This document shows, one piece after another, positions 10,290 to 20,539 of a DNA stretch of 64,000 bases. The position numbers and the translations under genes were made by a program. This stretch comes from Actinospineispora acaciae DSM 45401 (GTDB lineage: Bacteria; Actinomycetota; Actinomycetes; Mycobacteriales; Pseudonocardiaceae), in contig NZ_JIAI01000002.1 of assembly GCF_000620785.1 (NCBI RefSeq), positions 1,060,177 to 1,124,176 on the forward strand. Direction: 5' to 3'. The stretch's first letter is position 1; each line of letters opens with the position of its first letter. The notes beneath the pieces are model-generated. The model made no database searches, was not told where the DNA came from, and saw only the letters and a program-made list of their open reading frames with translations.

Positions 10290-11424
10290 GCCGCCGCCGG
10301 CGAGGCGGGGCGCCGGTGCCTGGGGCGGCGGGGGCGAGCGCCCAGGCGTGCAGGTTCCGGTAGCCGCGCACCGCCAGCGGCCGGCGGGTCCGTAGCTGGA
10401 ACCGGGCATCCTCGCCGAGCGCCTCGGCCAGGTTTCGATCCACCAGTGCAGTGCCGGGCCGGGCGTGGGCGGTCAGCCGCGCGGCGATGTTGACGGCCTC
10501 GCCGTAGACGTCGCCGAACAGGGTCACCACCGGCCCGACGGCCAGCCCGATGCGCACGTCCGGCAGCGTGTCCGACTCGGTGAGCCGCCGCAGCAGGTGC
10601 AGCGCGATCTCCGCGCCGCCCTCGGGCCGGTCGGCGACGAACAGCACCTCGTCGCCGACGGTCTTGACCACCCGGCCGTGCCCGGTGGCGACCACCTCGG
10701 CCGTGATCCCCTGGAAGTCCTCGATCAGCTCGGTGAGCTCGGCGGGACGCAGCCGGCGGGTGGCCCTGGTGAACCCGACGATGTCCGCGAACCCGACGGT
10801 CAGCTCCCGGGTCTGCGACTCGTCGGGGTCCGAGGCGAGCAGCCGCCCCGCCGCGGCGGCCAGGTGCCGGCGCCACACGTAGGTCTGCGTCTCCTCGAGC
10901 AGCGGCAGCACCCGCTTCGCGACGCCCATCACCCGCCGCGGATCCGGCCCGTCGCCACCGTTCCCGCCGCTCACCCGCTGGTAGAGCATCTCGATCTGCC
11001 AGTCGGCGAGCCCGGCCATCGCCTGCCCGATGGACCGGCTGACCGCCTCCTCGACGTCGGCGGGCACCAGGCCGGCCGCGCGCAGCCGGTCCAGCTGCCG
11101 CACCGCCTCCCGGTCGCCGTCGGTGAACACCACGGCGTCGTCGTCGACGTCGGCGAAGCCGAGCGAGCGCCACAGCCGCGCCGCCAGCTCGCGGGACATG
11201 CCCGTGTCCGCGATCAGCTGGGTCCGGGTGTACCGCCGCGGCCCACCCAGGATCAGCTCTTCCACCCGCCGGTACAGCTCGTCCCGGTCCTCGGCGCGGC
11301 CCCCGATGCCGAACAGCCGGGCTATCCCGCCCAGCCAACCCCCGTCGGGGGAGGACAAAGCTCTGTTCTTCGCCTCACTCGCCGGCGGGGCTGGATGAGC
11401 GCTCTCCGGGTGGTTGCTCTTCAC
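10258..11424 (-). CDS. class III adenylate/guanylate cyclase
   Basis: About 388 residues from GTG 11424. The N-terminal half is helical (an adenylate_cyc-associated regulatory region, YTRTQLIADTGMSRELAARLW). The catalytic domain holds the metal-site segment TVGFADIVGFTR, then GRVVKTVGDEVLFVAD and NIAARL. It is cytosolic with no TM segment. The first about 20 codons fall inside a dispersed repeat (11365-11450), so a later start such as TTG 11358 is possible. It lies just downstream of uspA. The C-terminal 11 codons overlap whiB7 on the other strand. Confidence 0.88.
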   Translation of the reverse strand: MKSNHPESAHPAPPASEAKNRALSSPDGGWLGGIARLFGIGGRAEDRDELYRRVEELILGGPRRYTRTQLIADTGMSRELAARLWRSLGFADVDDDAVVFTDGDREAVRQLDRLRAAGLVPADVEEAVSRSIGQAMAGLADWQIEMLYQRVSGGNGGDGPDPRRVMGVAKRVLPLLEETQTYVWRRHLAAAAGRLLASDPDESQTRELTVGFADIVGFTRATRRLRPAELTELIEDFQGITAEVVATGHGRVVKTVGDEVLFVADRPEGGAEIALHLLRRLTESDTLPDVRIGLAVGPVVTLFGDVYGEAVNIAARLTAHARPGTALVDRNLAEALGEDARFQLRTRRPLAVRGYRNLHAWALAPAAPGTGAPPRRRRLRRQSAPGTA

Positions 11425-11450
11425 TCGGTGCGGGTCGCGCTCATGTGGTG
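11365..11450. repeat. dispersed repeat, copy A
   Basis: This ~86-bp stretch aligns with 16101-16186. The core CGCCTCACTCGCCGGCGGGG is identical in both; the flanks (gagcgctc, gttcggcttc/gttgctcttc, ctcggtg(c/t)gggtcgcgct) are diverged. Copy A covers the uspA-cyclase junction and encodes the extreme C-terminus of UspA and the presumed N-terminus of the cyclase. Confidence 0.7.
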
Positions 11451-11890
11451 TGCACGATGAGCACATCCACCCCGGACCGGCGGGCCACGCTCTGCGGCAC
11501 CGAGCCCAGGATCCGCCCGCTGAGGGTGTTCAGCCCGACGTTGCCGACCACCAGCAGGTCGGCCTCGCGCTCGCTGACGGCGTGGCCGAGCACGTCGACG
11601 GGGTTGCCCTCCAGGGCCAGGGTGTCGATCTTGGTGGCCCCGGCGGACCGGGCCCTGGCCGCCGCGTCCCGCAGCGTGGTCTCCGCCGGCGCCGAGCCGA
11701 CGACCTGGTATGCCTCGTCCTTGAGGGTGTCCGCGGCCGCGTCCACCTCTTCCCGGCTGGCGGGCTCGTACGCGCACACGATGACCAGCTCGGCCCCGCT
11801 GTCGCCGGCCAGCGCGCCGGCGCGGTCCACCGCCCGGAACGAGGTGTCCGAGCCGTCGGTGCCGACGACGACCTTCTGGTAGGAGCCCAT
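11441..11890 (-). CDS. universal stress protein, UspA family
   Basis: 149 residues, a single Usp domain. The ATP-binding motif G-2x-G-9x-G-S is present near the C-terminus (GNVGLNTLSGRILGS). The N-terminus VVVGTDGSDTSFRAVDRA is typical. ATP-binding Usp proteins are cytosolic stress and dormancy factors. It is followed on the same strand by the cyclase gene, whose GTG is 17 bp beyond, so a two-gene unit is likely. Confidence 0.93.
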   Translation of the reverse strand: MGSYQKVVVGTDGSDTSFRAVDRAGALAGDSGAELVIVCAYEPASREEVDAAADTLKDEAYQVVGSAPAETTLRDAAARARSAGATKIDTLALEGNPVDVLGHAVSEREADLLVVGNVGLNTLSGRILGSVPQSVARRSGVDVLIVHTT

Positions 11891-11940
11891 GGGGAAGCCC
11901 TCCGTCTTCGCAGTAAGACGCTGTGCCGCCGGACGCTACC

Positions 11941-13101
11941 TCACACTGCTCCATGTGGTGGACGCGGGAGCCCGCTGACCAGCAGCGCTGACCCCATCAG
12001 GCGAAGCCTCAGCGGCCAGCCGGTGGTGTGGAACAACCCGGCCATGGCCGCGGCGGTCCCTGCCGGGTCCGTCCGCCCGCTCAGGTAGGCGCGGTGGTGG
12101 CGCGCCGGCAGCGCGAAGAAGCCCTCGAAGAACGCCGGCAGCGACTCGGCGGGCAGCCGCAGCAGGGCCTCCAGGCCGCGCCGGCGCAGCAGGTGCACGG
12201 CGCGCGCGGCGGGCGGCCAGACCACCGCCCGTGCCCCGGCCAGCGCGGCGTCCGGGCCGTGAGCCAGCCCGTCGGCGATGGCGAGGGCCACCGAGGGGGC
12301 CAGCTGGAGGGCGGCGGCGAGCTGGTAGCCGGTCGCCGGGTGGGTGAGCGGGGCGGCGGCGCCGAAGCCGAGCACCCCGGGCGCCCGGTGGCGCGGCAGG
12401 TCCAGCGGGAAACGGACCAGCTCGCGCTCCGCATCGGCGGGCGGTGTGATGCGGTGGGCGGCCAGGCGCGCGGACAGCCGGGCGGCCAGGGTGGCGAAGT
12501 CCAGCCCGGGGCGCCGCGCCAGCGAGGTCTCCTCCAGCAGCACCCGCCCGGCGCCGAGCGGCACCGCGTACAGGAACGTCGGCGACCCCCGGCCGGGCAC
12601 CTGGCGCCAGTCCATGAACAGCGCCTCGCCCTCGGCGAGCACCGGCGCGGCGACCTCGGCCGGCACCACGATCCCGACGGCCGCCTGCTGGGCGTGCGGA
12701 CGCCTCGACCGCGGTCCGGCCAGCGGTTGCGCCGGGCCGCCGGCGTCGATCACCACCCCGGCCGGCGGCAGCGCACCCGGCCGTACCCGCCCGCGCTCGA
12801 CCTCGACGCCGCCGGCCTCCAGTCGTTCGTCCAGGTGGCGGCGCAGTGCGGGCACGTCGAGCACGGCGTAGTCCCGGTGCAGTCGATGCGAGGTGCGCGC
12901 GACCGCCCGGCCCGGCACGCTCGCCGCGACCACCGACCGCGCCAGCCCGACCGGCAGCTCGTCCAGCCAGGCCCCGTAGGTGGCGCGCCAGGGCCGCTCC
13001 GGCGCCGGGTCGAGCAGGCGGGTGCGCAGCCCGCGCGCGCCGCACGCGGCCGCCACCGCCCGCCCCGCCGGCCCACCGCCGACCACCAGCACGTCCAGCA
13101 C
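11941..13101 (-). CDS. lycopene cyclase, CrtL/CrtY flavoprotein type
   Basis: 386 residues. A Rossmann dinucleotide motif opens the protein (VLVVGGGPAGRAVA, 4-17). The conserved cyclase block FLYAVPLGAGRVLLEETSLA sits mid-protein, and the C-terminal PATGYQLAAAL-type segment follows. These features fit the lycopene beta-cyclase family that converts psi ends of lycopene to rings. No crtE, crtB, crtI or other carotenoid gene is in the window. It is 21 bp from the upstream SDR on the same strand. Confidence 0.85.
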   Translation of the reverse strand: MLDVLVVGGGPAGRAVAAACGARGLRTRLLDPAPERPWRATYGAWLDELPVGLARSVVAASVPGRAVARTSHRLHRDYAVLDVPALRRHLDERLEAGGVEVERGRVRPGALPPAGVVIDAGGPAQPLAGPRSRRPHAQQAAVGIVVPAEVAAPVLAEGEALFMDWRQVPGRGSPTFLYAVPLGAGRVLLEETSLARRPGLDFATLAARLSARLAAHRITPPADAERELVRFPLDLPRHRAPGVLGFGAAAPLTHPATGYQLAAALQLAPSVALAIADGLAHGPDAALAGARAVVWPPAARAVHLLRRRGLEALLRLPAESLPAFFEGFFALPARHHRAYLSGRTDPAGTAAAMAGLFHTTGWPLRLRLMGSALLVSGLPRPPHGAV

Positions 13102-13122
13102 GGTCGGCGCCCGGTGCCGAGG

Positions 13123-13911
13123 TCAGCCGGCGGTGCCGGTGGACAGCACGCCGCCGTCCACCCGGACGGTCTCCCCGGTGATCCAGGACGCCGCGTCCGA
13201 GACCAGGAACCCGACCAGCCGGGCCACGTCCTCCGGGGTGCCGAGGCGCTTCATCGGGTAGGTGTCGGCCAGCTGCCGCTCGCGGCCCTCGTACAGCGCG
13301 GTGGCGAACTTGGTCTTGACCACGGCCGGGGCCACCGCGTTGACCCGGATGCCCGGCCCGAGCTGCCAGGCCAGCTCCTCGGTCAGCCGGATGATCGCCG
13401 CCTTGGCCGCCCCGTACGCCGCGATCAGGCCGGTGGAGCGGAACCCGGCCACCGAGGCCAGGTTCACCACCGCGCCGCCGTGCTCGCCCATCCACGCCTT
13501 GTGGGCCTGCTGCAGGTAGCCCAGCCCGGCCACCACGTTGATGTCGAACACCTTGCGCACCGCGTCCAGGTCGGCCTCCATCAGCGGGCCGTAGACCGGG
13601 TTCACCCCCGCGTTGTTCACCAGGATGTCCAGGCTGCCGAAGCGCCGCACGGTGGTGGCCACCGTCTCCTCCCGCGACGCCGCGTCGCCGGCGTGGCCGG
13701 GCAGGCCGAGCACCCGGGCCGCCCCGTCCGGCACGGTCTCGGCCAGCGCGGCCGCCGACGCGGCGAGCGGCTCGGCCTTGCGGGCGGTGATCGTCACCGA
13801 GGCGCCTCGGGAGAGCAGCTCGGCGGCGATGGCGTAGCCGATGCCCTGGCTGCCGCCGGTGACCAGCGCGACGCGGCCGGTCAGGTCAGGGGGTGGCGTG
13901 ATCGCGGTCAT
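13123..13911 (-). CDS. short-chain dehydrogenase/reductase (FabG-like SDR)
   Basis: 262 residues of classical SDR. The cofactor motif is TGGSQGIG (19-26), followed by LVNNAGVNPVYGP, the catalytic Ser in NLASVAGF and YGAAKAA with Tyr and Lys. The C-terminal VDGGVLSTGTAG is typical. Substrate is not predictable. ATG 13911 is the only good start. It precedes the lycopene cyclase with a 21-bp gap and is divergent from the ABC-F gene. Confidence 0.9.
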   Translation of the reverse strand: MTAITPPPDLTGRVALVTGGSQGIGYAIAAELLSRGASVTITARKAEPLAASAAALAETVPDGAARVLGLPGHAGDAASREETVATTVRRFGSLDILVNNAGVNPVYGPLMEADLDAVRKVFDINVVAGLGYLQQAHKAWMGEHGGAVVNLASVAGFRSTGLIAAYGAAKAAIIRLTEELAWQLGPGIRVNAVAPAVVKTKFATALYEGRERQLADTYPMKRLGTPEDVARLVGFLVSDAASWITGETVRVDGGVLSTGTAG

Positions 13912-13945
13912 GGACTCCGAGCCTAAATGGCGTGCGGGGTTCCCT

Positions 13946-14053
13946 TACACTGGAGGGCGTGGTCCGGACGAGCTAAGAGGCCGGGATGCCCACCCGCTAC
14001 GGCGGGCGGGCCGTGTAGCCATGTCCGCGACCTGTAGGGGAGTTTCAACCCGG
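13946..14053 (+). promoter_or_regulatory. leader of the ABC-F gene with two tiny upstream ORFs
   Basis: TACACT (13946-13951) is a good -10. GTG 13959 would then be almost at the transcript start and opens a 5-codon frame MVRTS ending at TAA 13974-13976. A second frame, ATG 13986 to TAG 14016-14018, encodes MPTRYGGRAV. CCCACCCGC (13989-13997) can pair with GCGGGCGGG (14002-14010) with one mismatch. Antibiotic-resistance ABC-F genes are often controlled by such leader peptides; use here is inference. Confidence 0.4.
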
Positions 14054-15682
<1,629 letters not shown>

Positions 15683-15870
15683 TCCGGCCCGATCTGGGCC
15701 TGATCACCCGAACGCGCGCAATGATCACCCGGACGCGAAAGCCATTCGGCCGAACCGTTCGCCGATCTCTGTGTGGATCACCTTCCGTTGATCGGGTCCG
15801 GTGGATCATCATGTCGCCAGGAGGGGATCTGTCGGAAAGATCCTCGCATCGGCGAAGGAGGGCCGACCGC

Positions 15871-16080
15871 GTGGCCGACCTGAAGAAGGGTGCTCGCATC
15901 ACAGGCACCCAGCGCGACAAGTTAGCCAACGACCTGAAGAAGAAGTACGAGAAGGGCGCCAGCATCCGGGCGCTTGCCGAGCAGACCGGGCGCTCGTACG
16001 GCTTCGTTCATCGTGTTCTGAGCGAAACGGGGGTACAGCTGCGCGGCCGGGGCGGGGCCACCCGCACCAAGAAGAAGTAG
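15871..16080 (+). CDS. small helix-turn-helix protein (Rv1473A-like)
   Basis: 69 residues from GTG 15871, with AAGGAGG at 15855-15861. The protein is Lys-rich and has one HTH (LKKKYEKGASIRALAEQTGR then SYGFVHRVLSETGV). The C-terminus is basic (RGRGGATRTKKK). It matches in size, content and position the small regulator that follows the ABC-F gene in M. tuberculosis. Its target is unknown. It stands alone after a 188-bp gap that contains GGCCC...GGGCC, a possible terminator for the ABC-F gene. Confidence 0.85.
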   Translation: MADLKKGARITGTQRDKLANDLKKKYEKGASIRALAEQTGRSYGFVHRVLSETGVQLRGRGGATRTKKK

Positions 16081-16100
16081 GTCGCGGACCACACGTGACG

Positions 16101-16186
16101 TGTTCTCGCCTCACTCGCCGGCGGGGCTGAGGAGCGCTCGGCGCGCTGTTCGGCTTCGTCTCGGTGTGGGTCGCGCTGTGCTGTGG
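16101..16186. repeat. dispersed repeat, copy B
   Basis: The second copy of the ~86-bp repeat at 11365-11450, in non-coding DNA after the small HTH gene. It shares the 20-bp core CGCCTCACTCGCCGGCGGGG and a diverged tail ending in GGGTCGCGCTGTG. Being intergenic here and partly coding at copy A suggests a scattered, non-autonomous element. Confidence 0.7.
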
Positions 16187-16397
16187 CGGCCGGGCTGACC
16201 GGGTGGTTCGCCCGCCGCACGCAATTGTTGACTTGCCAATCAGTGGCAAGAATGCCTTGCTCGGGCTTCGGATGTACATCCACGCGTACCGATCCTGTGC
16301 GGATCCTGTGCGCGCGAGCGGATTGTCCGATCCGATTCCACTGAGTGAGAGCTAAGTCGCATTCTCGGTTTCGTGCGCGCACCGCGGCCGGAGGAAT
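16187..16397. other. gene-free stretch with a short hairpin
   Basis: Between the small HTH gene and the convergent MFS gene lies an AT-richer 211-bp stretch after repeat B. CTTGCCA-ATCAG-TGGCAAG (16232-16250) is a perfect 7-bp stem with a 5-nt loop and could terminate transcription from the left. A 10-bp tandem (gatcctgtgc) lies at 16291-16311. No convincing gene was seen. Confidence 0.45.
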
Positions 16398-17747
16398 TCA
16401 TTCCGACCGGGTCGGTGAGCGGCGTGCGGTGAGCGCCGGGACGGCCAGTAGCGCGGTGGCGCAGGCGATGCCGACGGCTGTGCGCATGCCGGTCGGGGTG
16501 TAGCCGGACAGCGCCCAGGACACCGTCGCGACCGCCGGCCCGAGCGCGATGCCGAGCTGGCGGGCCATGCTGGTGGCCGAGGCCGCGGTGGCGAGCAGCC
16601 GGGGTGGGGTGGCCGCCATGGCGGCCGCCAGGTTCGGTCCGTTGAACAACCCGGCCCCGGCGCCGAGCACGGCCAGCCGCCACGCCACGTCGCCCGGCGC
16701 CCACTCCGCGTCCAGCGGGGCCAGCAGCCCGACGCCCAGCGCCGCGAGCACCGCCCCCGCGAGGGCGGTCCTCCTGGCGCCCCAGCGGTCGGCCAGCACG
16801 CCGCCGATCGGCCCGGCCGCCGCGGTGGCCACCGCGAACGCGAGCAGCGTCAGGCCGACCACCGCGACCGGCTCGCCGAGCACCCCCTGCAGGTAGAACG
16901 GCGCGACGAACTGGACCAGCCCGATCGGGAGCATGGCGGCGAGCAGCGCCAGCAGCGGGCCGGCCAGGCCGGGCGCGCGCACCAGCGCCACCACCGGACC
17001 GGCCGAGGGCAGCCGCGTCCAGGCGGCCAGCGGAAGCGCCGCGACCCCCACCACCGCGAGCCAGCCGAGCCCGTCGGCCGCCGCCAGCGACAGCCCCAGC
17101 AGCACCGAGGCGGACGCGGACCCGAGCAGCCCGGCCTCCACCAGCCAGGCCCGGCGCGGCGCGCGCAGCGGCCCGTCGTCGGGCATGCCGACCCGCACCA
17201 TGGCGATAGCGACCGCCGCAACCGGCACGTTCAGATAGAAGATCCACGGCCAGTCGAGCGTCCCGACCAGCGCGCCGCCCACCGCCGGCCCGGCGATCAA
17301 CCCCAGCGGCCCGACGGTGGTCACCACCGCCATCGCCCGCCCTCGGGCCTCCGGCCGCACCATCACCGCCGGCAGCACCGGGGTGAGCGAGAACAGCATC
17401 GCGCCGAACGCACCCTGCGCCACCCGCGCGGCGACCAGCCAGCCCAGCCCCGGCGCCACCCCGACCAGCGCGCTGGCCACCGCGAACCCGCCCGCGCCGA
17501 AGGTGAACGCCGCGCGCCTGCCCACCCGGTCGACCCAGCGCCCGACCGGCAGCGCGAGCCCGATCAACGGCAGCAGGTACCCGAGCACCACCCACTGGCC
17601 CAGCGCGACCGCCGAACCCAGGTCCTCGGTGATCGCCGGCAGCGCCACCGCGACCGCGCTAGTGTCCACCCCCGCCATGAACACCGCCATCCCGGCACCC
17701 ACCACCGGCCACCACCTGTTGCCCCGGGCGTCCTCGACGACCGACAT
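16398..17747 (-). CDS. MFS exporter (DHA2-like), TetR-controlled
   Basis: 449 residues, membrane protein with about 14 hydrophobic segments. TM1 carries the motif [14 protein letters not shown] and the loop after TM2 has [13 protein letters not shown] (MFS motif A). Antiporter motif C-like sequence [15 protein letters not shown] lies in TM5. This is the layout of drug:H+ antiporters. It is divergent from a TetR gene, with twin palindromes in the gap, so it is probably derepressed by its own substrate. Confidence 0.92.
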   Translation of the reverse strand: MSVVEDARGNRWWPVVGAGMAVFMAGVDTSAVAVALPAITEDLGSAVALGQWVVLGYLLPLIGLALPVGRWVDRVGRRAAFTFGAGGFAVASALVGVAPGLGWLVAARVAQGAFGAMLFSLTPVLPAVMVRPEARGRAMAVVTTVGPLGLIAGPAVGGALVGTLDWPWIFYLNVPVAAVAIAMVRVGMPDDGPLRAPRRAWLVEAGLLGSASASVLLGLSLAAADGLGWLAVVGVAALPLAAWTRLPSAGPVVALVRAPGLAGPLLALLAAMLPIGLVQFVAPFYLQGVLGEPVAVVGLTLLAFAVATAAAGPIGGVLADRWGARRTALAGAVLAALGVGLLAPLDAEWAPGDVAWRLAVLGAGAGLFNGPNLAAAMAATPPRLLATAASATSMARQLGIALGPAVATVSWALSGYTPTGMRTAVGIACATALLAVPALTARRSPTRSE

Positions 17748-17758
17748 CCGACCTCCAA

Positions 17759-17807
17759 GTAACTACACGCCCTGTGTAATTACTAAACTACACGCGATGT
17801 GAAGTTT
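17759..17807. promoter_or_regulatory. twin TetR operators
   Basis: Two imperfect palindromes sit in the divergent gap. Site 1 (17759-17783) has TACAC-GCCCT-GTGTA at its core with 10-bp arms and one mismatch. Site 2 (17785-17807) has TACAC-GCGAT-GTGAA with 9-bp arms and one mismatch. Both fit ACTACACGC-N-like half-sites. The paired layout suggests two repressor dimers controlling the MFS gene and the tetR gene. Confidence 0.7.
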
Positions 17808-17833
17808 CGCTACCCGCCCAGAGGAGTCGCCGC

Positions 17834-18424
17834 ATGAACGCCCGAGGCCGGCGTACCCGGGCCGCGCTGCTGTCCGCCGCGCGCGAGCTGGTCGAGCGCG
17901 ACGGCCTGGCCGCGCTCACCATGGCCGAGGTCGCCGAGCGCGCCGGTCGCACCCGCCGCGCCGTCTACCTGCACTTCTCCACCCGGACCGAGCTACTGCT
18001 GGCGCTGTTCGCGCACGTCGCCGAGGTCGAGGACCTGGCCGGCTCGCTGGCGCCGGTGCGCGCCGAGCCGGACCCGGTGCGCAAGCTCGACGAATGGGCC
18101 CGGCACCTGGCCCGCTACGCCCCCCGCATCCGGGCGATGGCGCACGCCGTCGACGCCATGGCGCACACTGACCCGGACGCCGGCGCGCGCGACTACTTCG
18201 CCCGCCAAGGCCAGCGCGACGACGCCGCCGAGATCGTGGCCGCCCTGCACTCCTCGGGCCTGCTCGCCGCCGCGCTCACGCAGGACGTCGCGACCGACCT
18301 GCTCTACGCGCTGTCCGCGCTGGAGGTCTTCGAACGGCTCACCGTCGACCGGGGCTGGTCACCCGACCGCTACGCCCAGCACCTGACGACCGTGCTGCGC
18401 GCCACGCTCGTGAGCGCCCGCTGA
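17834..18424 (+). CDS. TetR-family repressor of the adjacent MFS exporter
   Basis: 196 residues. The TetR HTH is at about 8-55 (LTMAEVAERAGRTRRAVYLH then FSTRTELLLALF). The C-terminal ligand domain is all-helical with no recognisable subfamily mark. ATG 17834 follows GAGGAG (17820-17825). Divergent placement next to an MFS gene and the twin operators make local control very likely. The inducer is unknown. Confidence 0.9.
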   Translation: MNARGRRTRAALLSAARELVERDGLAALTMAEVAERAGRTRRAVYLHFSTRTELLLALFAHVAEVEDLAGSLAPVRAEPDPVRKLDEWARHLARYAPRIRAMAHAVDAMAHTDPDAGARDYFARQGQRDDAAEIVAALHSSGLLAAALTQDVATDLLYALSALEVFERLTVDRGWSPDRYAQHLTTVLRATLVSAR

Positions 18425-18432
18425 GCGACCGC

Positions 18433-18463
18433 TTGACCTCGACAATAGTTGAGGTTGAACACT
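18433..18463 (+). promoter_or_regulatory. MerR/SoxR-type promoter of the ABC exporter
   Basis: TTGACC (18433-18438), a 19-bp spacer, and AACACT (18458-18463). The spacer holds the 18-bp dyad CCTCGAC-AATA-GTTGAGG (18437-18454), with one mismatch in the arms. It has the CCTC...GAGG ends and length of a SoxR box. No merR or soxR gene is adjacent, so the regulator would act in trans. Confidence 0.55.
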
Positions 18464-18531
18464 CGGTGGAAGGAATGCGGTGTTCGGCGCGTTCGCCGGG
18501 GCGGACGAGTGATGCGGAAGCGGGTGGCGCC

Positions 18532-20454
18532 ATGGACGGCGTGAGCGGCTGGACGATGATGCGGGCGGCGGCGCGGGCCGGCGAGCTGGGGAACCGGTCG
18601 GTGCCGAAGGGCACGCTGCGCCGGATCTGGCGGTTCGCCGCCGCGTACCGCCGTCAGATCCTGGTGTTCCTGCTGTTCACGGTGGTCTCGGCGGTGATCG
18701 GCGTGCTCACCCCGGTGCTGGCCGGGCAGGTGGTGGACGCGATCGTCAACGCCGGCGGGTTGTCGGATGCGGCGCGGACGGTGCTCACCCTGGCCGGCGC
18801 GATCGCCGGGCTGGCCGTGCTGGACGCCGGGATCGGGCTGGTCACCCGCTGGCTGTCCGCCCGGATCGGCGAGGGCCTGATCCTTGACCTGCGCCGGGCG
18901 GTGTTCGGGCACGTGCAGCGGATGCCGGTGGCGTTCTTCACCCGCACCCGCACCGGCGCGCTGGTCAGCCGGCTCAACAACGACGTGATCGGCGCACAGT
19001 CGGCGATCACGGACACCCTCGCGAGCCTGGTGTCCAACGTCATCCAGCTCGTGCTGGCGCTGGCCGTCATGATCGGCCTGGCCTGGCAGGTCACGCTGCT
19101 GGCGCTGGTGCTCCTACCGGTGTTCCTGCTGCCGGCGCGGCGGATGGGCGTCACAATCGCCGCGCTGCGCCGCGAGTCCGCCGACCTGAACGCCGAGATG
19201 ACCACGCAGATGGCGGAGCGGTTCTCCGCGCCGGGCGCCACCCTGGTGAAGCTGTTCGGCCGCCCGGAGCGGGAGGTCGGCGAGTTCGGCTCCAGGGCGG
19301 CCAGGGTGCGCGACATCGGGGTGCGCACCGCGATGGTGTCCCGGGTCTTCCTCACCTCGCTGAGCCTGGTCTCCGCGCTGGCCCAGGCGCTGGTCTACGG
19401 GCTGGGCGGCTGGATGGCGGTGACCGGGCGGATCGCGCCCGGCACGGTGGTGAGCCTGGCGCTGCTGCTGTCGCGGCTGTACGCGCCGCTGACCCAGCTC
19501 TCCAACGCGCGGGTGGACATCATGGGCGCGCTGGTCTCCTTCGAGCGGGTCTTCGAGGTGCTCGACCTGCGCCCGATGATCACCGAGAAACCGGACGCGC
19601 GGGCCGTTCCCAAGGGACCCGTGTCGGTGCGGCTGCGCGACGTGCGGTTCGGCTACCCCTCGGCCTCCGAGGTATCACTGGCGTCATTGGAGGAAGTCGC
19701 CACGCTGGACACCAGGGGCGGCGAGGAGGTGCTGCACGGGGTCGACCTGGACGTGCCGGCCGGGTCGCTGGTCGCGCTGGTCGGCTCCTCGGGCGCCGGG
19801 AAGTCCACGCTGGCCGGCCTGGTGCCCCGGCTCTACGACGTCGGCTCCGGCGCCGTCGAGCTGAACGGGGTGGACGTGCGGGACCTGACCCTGGAGTCGA
19901 TCAGGGACACGGTTGGCGTGGTGACCCAGGACGGCCACCTGTTCCACGACACCATCCGGGCCAACCTGCGCTACGCCCGGCCGGAGGCCACCGACGACGA
20001 GCTGGTCGAGGCCATGCGGCGGGCCCGGCTCGGCGAGCTGCTGGACTCGCTGCCCGACGGGCTGGACACCGTGGTCGGCGAGCGCGGCTACCGGCTCTCC
20101 GGCGGGGAGCGCCAGCGGCTGACCATCGCGCGGCTGCTGCTGGCCCGCCCGGCCGTGGTCGTCCTGGACGAGGCCACCGCGCACCTGGACTCGGAGTCCG
20201 AGGCCGCCGTGCAGGAGGCGCTGGCCGAGGCCCTGCACGGGCGGACCGCGCTGGTCATCGCGCACCGGCTGTCCACCGTCCAGGGCGCCGACCTGATCGC
20301 GGTGGTGGAGCACGGGCGGATCGTGGAGCGCGGCAGCCACGAGCGGCTGCTGGCCGCCGGCGGCCGGTACGCGGCGCTGTACCGCCGGCAGTTCTCCGGC
20401 CGGGCGGGTGAGGTCGTGTCGGGAGGTAACGAGCCGGCGCCCGCGGCCGCTTAG
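18532..20454 (+). CDS. ABC exporter, fused permease-ATPase half-transporter
   Basis: About 640 residues: a six-helix transmembrane domain (residues about 35-320) and a C-terminal ATPase. Walker A is GSSGAGKS, the signature LSGGERQRLTI, and Walker B VVVLDEATAHLD. The ATPase has a short insertion before its first core strand region (ASLEEVATLDTRGGEEVLHG). One gene implies a homodimer in the membrane. ATG 18532 aligns with related proteins beginning shortly before WxxMR; an in-frame ATG at 18475 is close to the transcript start and also possible. Substrate is unknown; a redox-active or toxic compound would fit the SoxR-like promoter. Confidence 0.9.
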   Translation: MDGVSGWTMMRAAARAGELGNRSVPKGTLRRIWRFAAAYRRQILVFLLFTVVSAVIGVLTPVLAGQVVDAIVNAGGLSDAARTVLTLAGAIAGLAVLDAGIGLVTRWLSARIGEGLILDLRRAVFGHVQRMPVAFFTRTRTGALVSRLNNDVIGAQSAITDTLASLVSNVIQLVLALAVMIGLAWQVTLLALVLLPVFLLPARRMGVTIAALRRESADLNAEMTTQMAERFSAPGATLVKLFGRPEREVGEFGSRAARVRDIGVRTAMVSRVFLTSLSLVSALAQALVYGLGGWMAVTGRIAPGTVVSLALLLSRLYAPLTQLSNARVDIMGALVSFERVFEVLDLRPMITEKPDARAVPKGPVSVRLRDVRFGYPSASEVSLASLEEVATLDTRGGEEVLHGVDLDVPAGSLVALVGSSGAGKSTLAGLVPRLYDVGSGAVELNGVDVRDLTLESIRDTVGVVTQDGHLFHDTIRANLRYARPEATDDELVEAMRRARLGELLDSLPDGLDTVVGERGYRLSGGERQRLTIARLLLARPAVVVLDEATAHLDSESEAAVQEALAEALHGRTALVIAHRLSTVQGADLIAVVEHGRIVERGSHERLLAAGGRYAALYRRQFSGRAGEVVSGGNEPAPAAA

Positions 20455-20470
20455 TAAACACCGGCCCGGA

Positions 20471-20486
20471 ACCGCCCTCGGGCGGT
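20471..20486 (+). terminator. stem-loop after the ABC exporter
   Basis: ACCGCCC (20471-20477) and GGGCGGT (20480-20486) form a compact GC-rich hairpin 17 bp past the stop. No T-run follows, as is usual for actinomycete terminators. Confidence 0.5.
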
Positions 20487-20539
20487 AGCCTCGCTGCCGG
20501 TCACGAACTCCGTCTGCGAGCCGTCATGAAGGAGTCGGC

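Noticed and set aside
16291..16311. Tandem gatcctgtgc repeat as a regulator site
   Set aside because: Two 10-bp units with no palindromy and no gene start nearby on that strand; may be chance.
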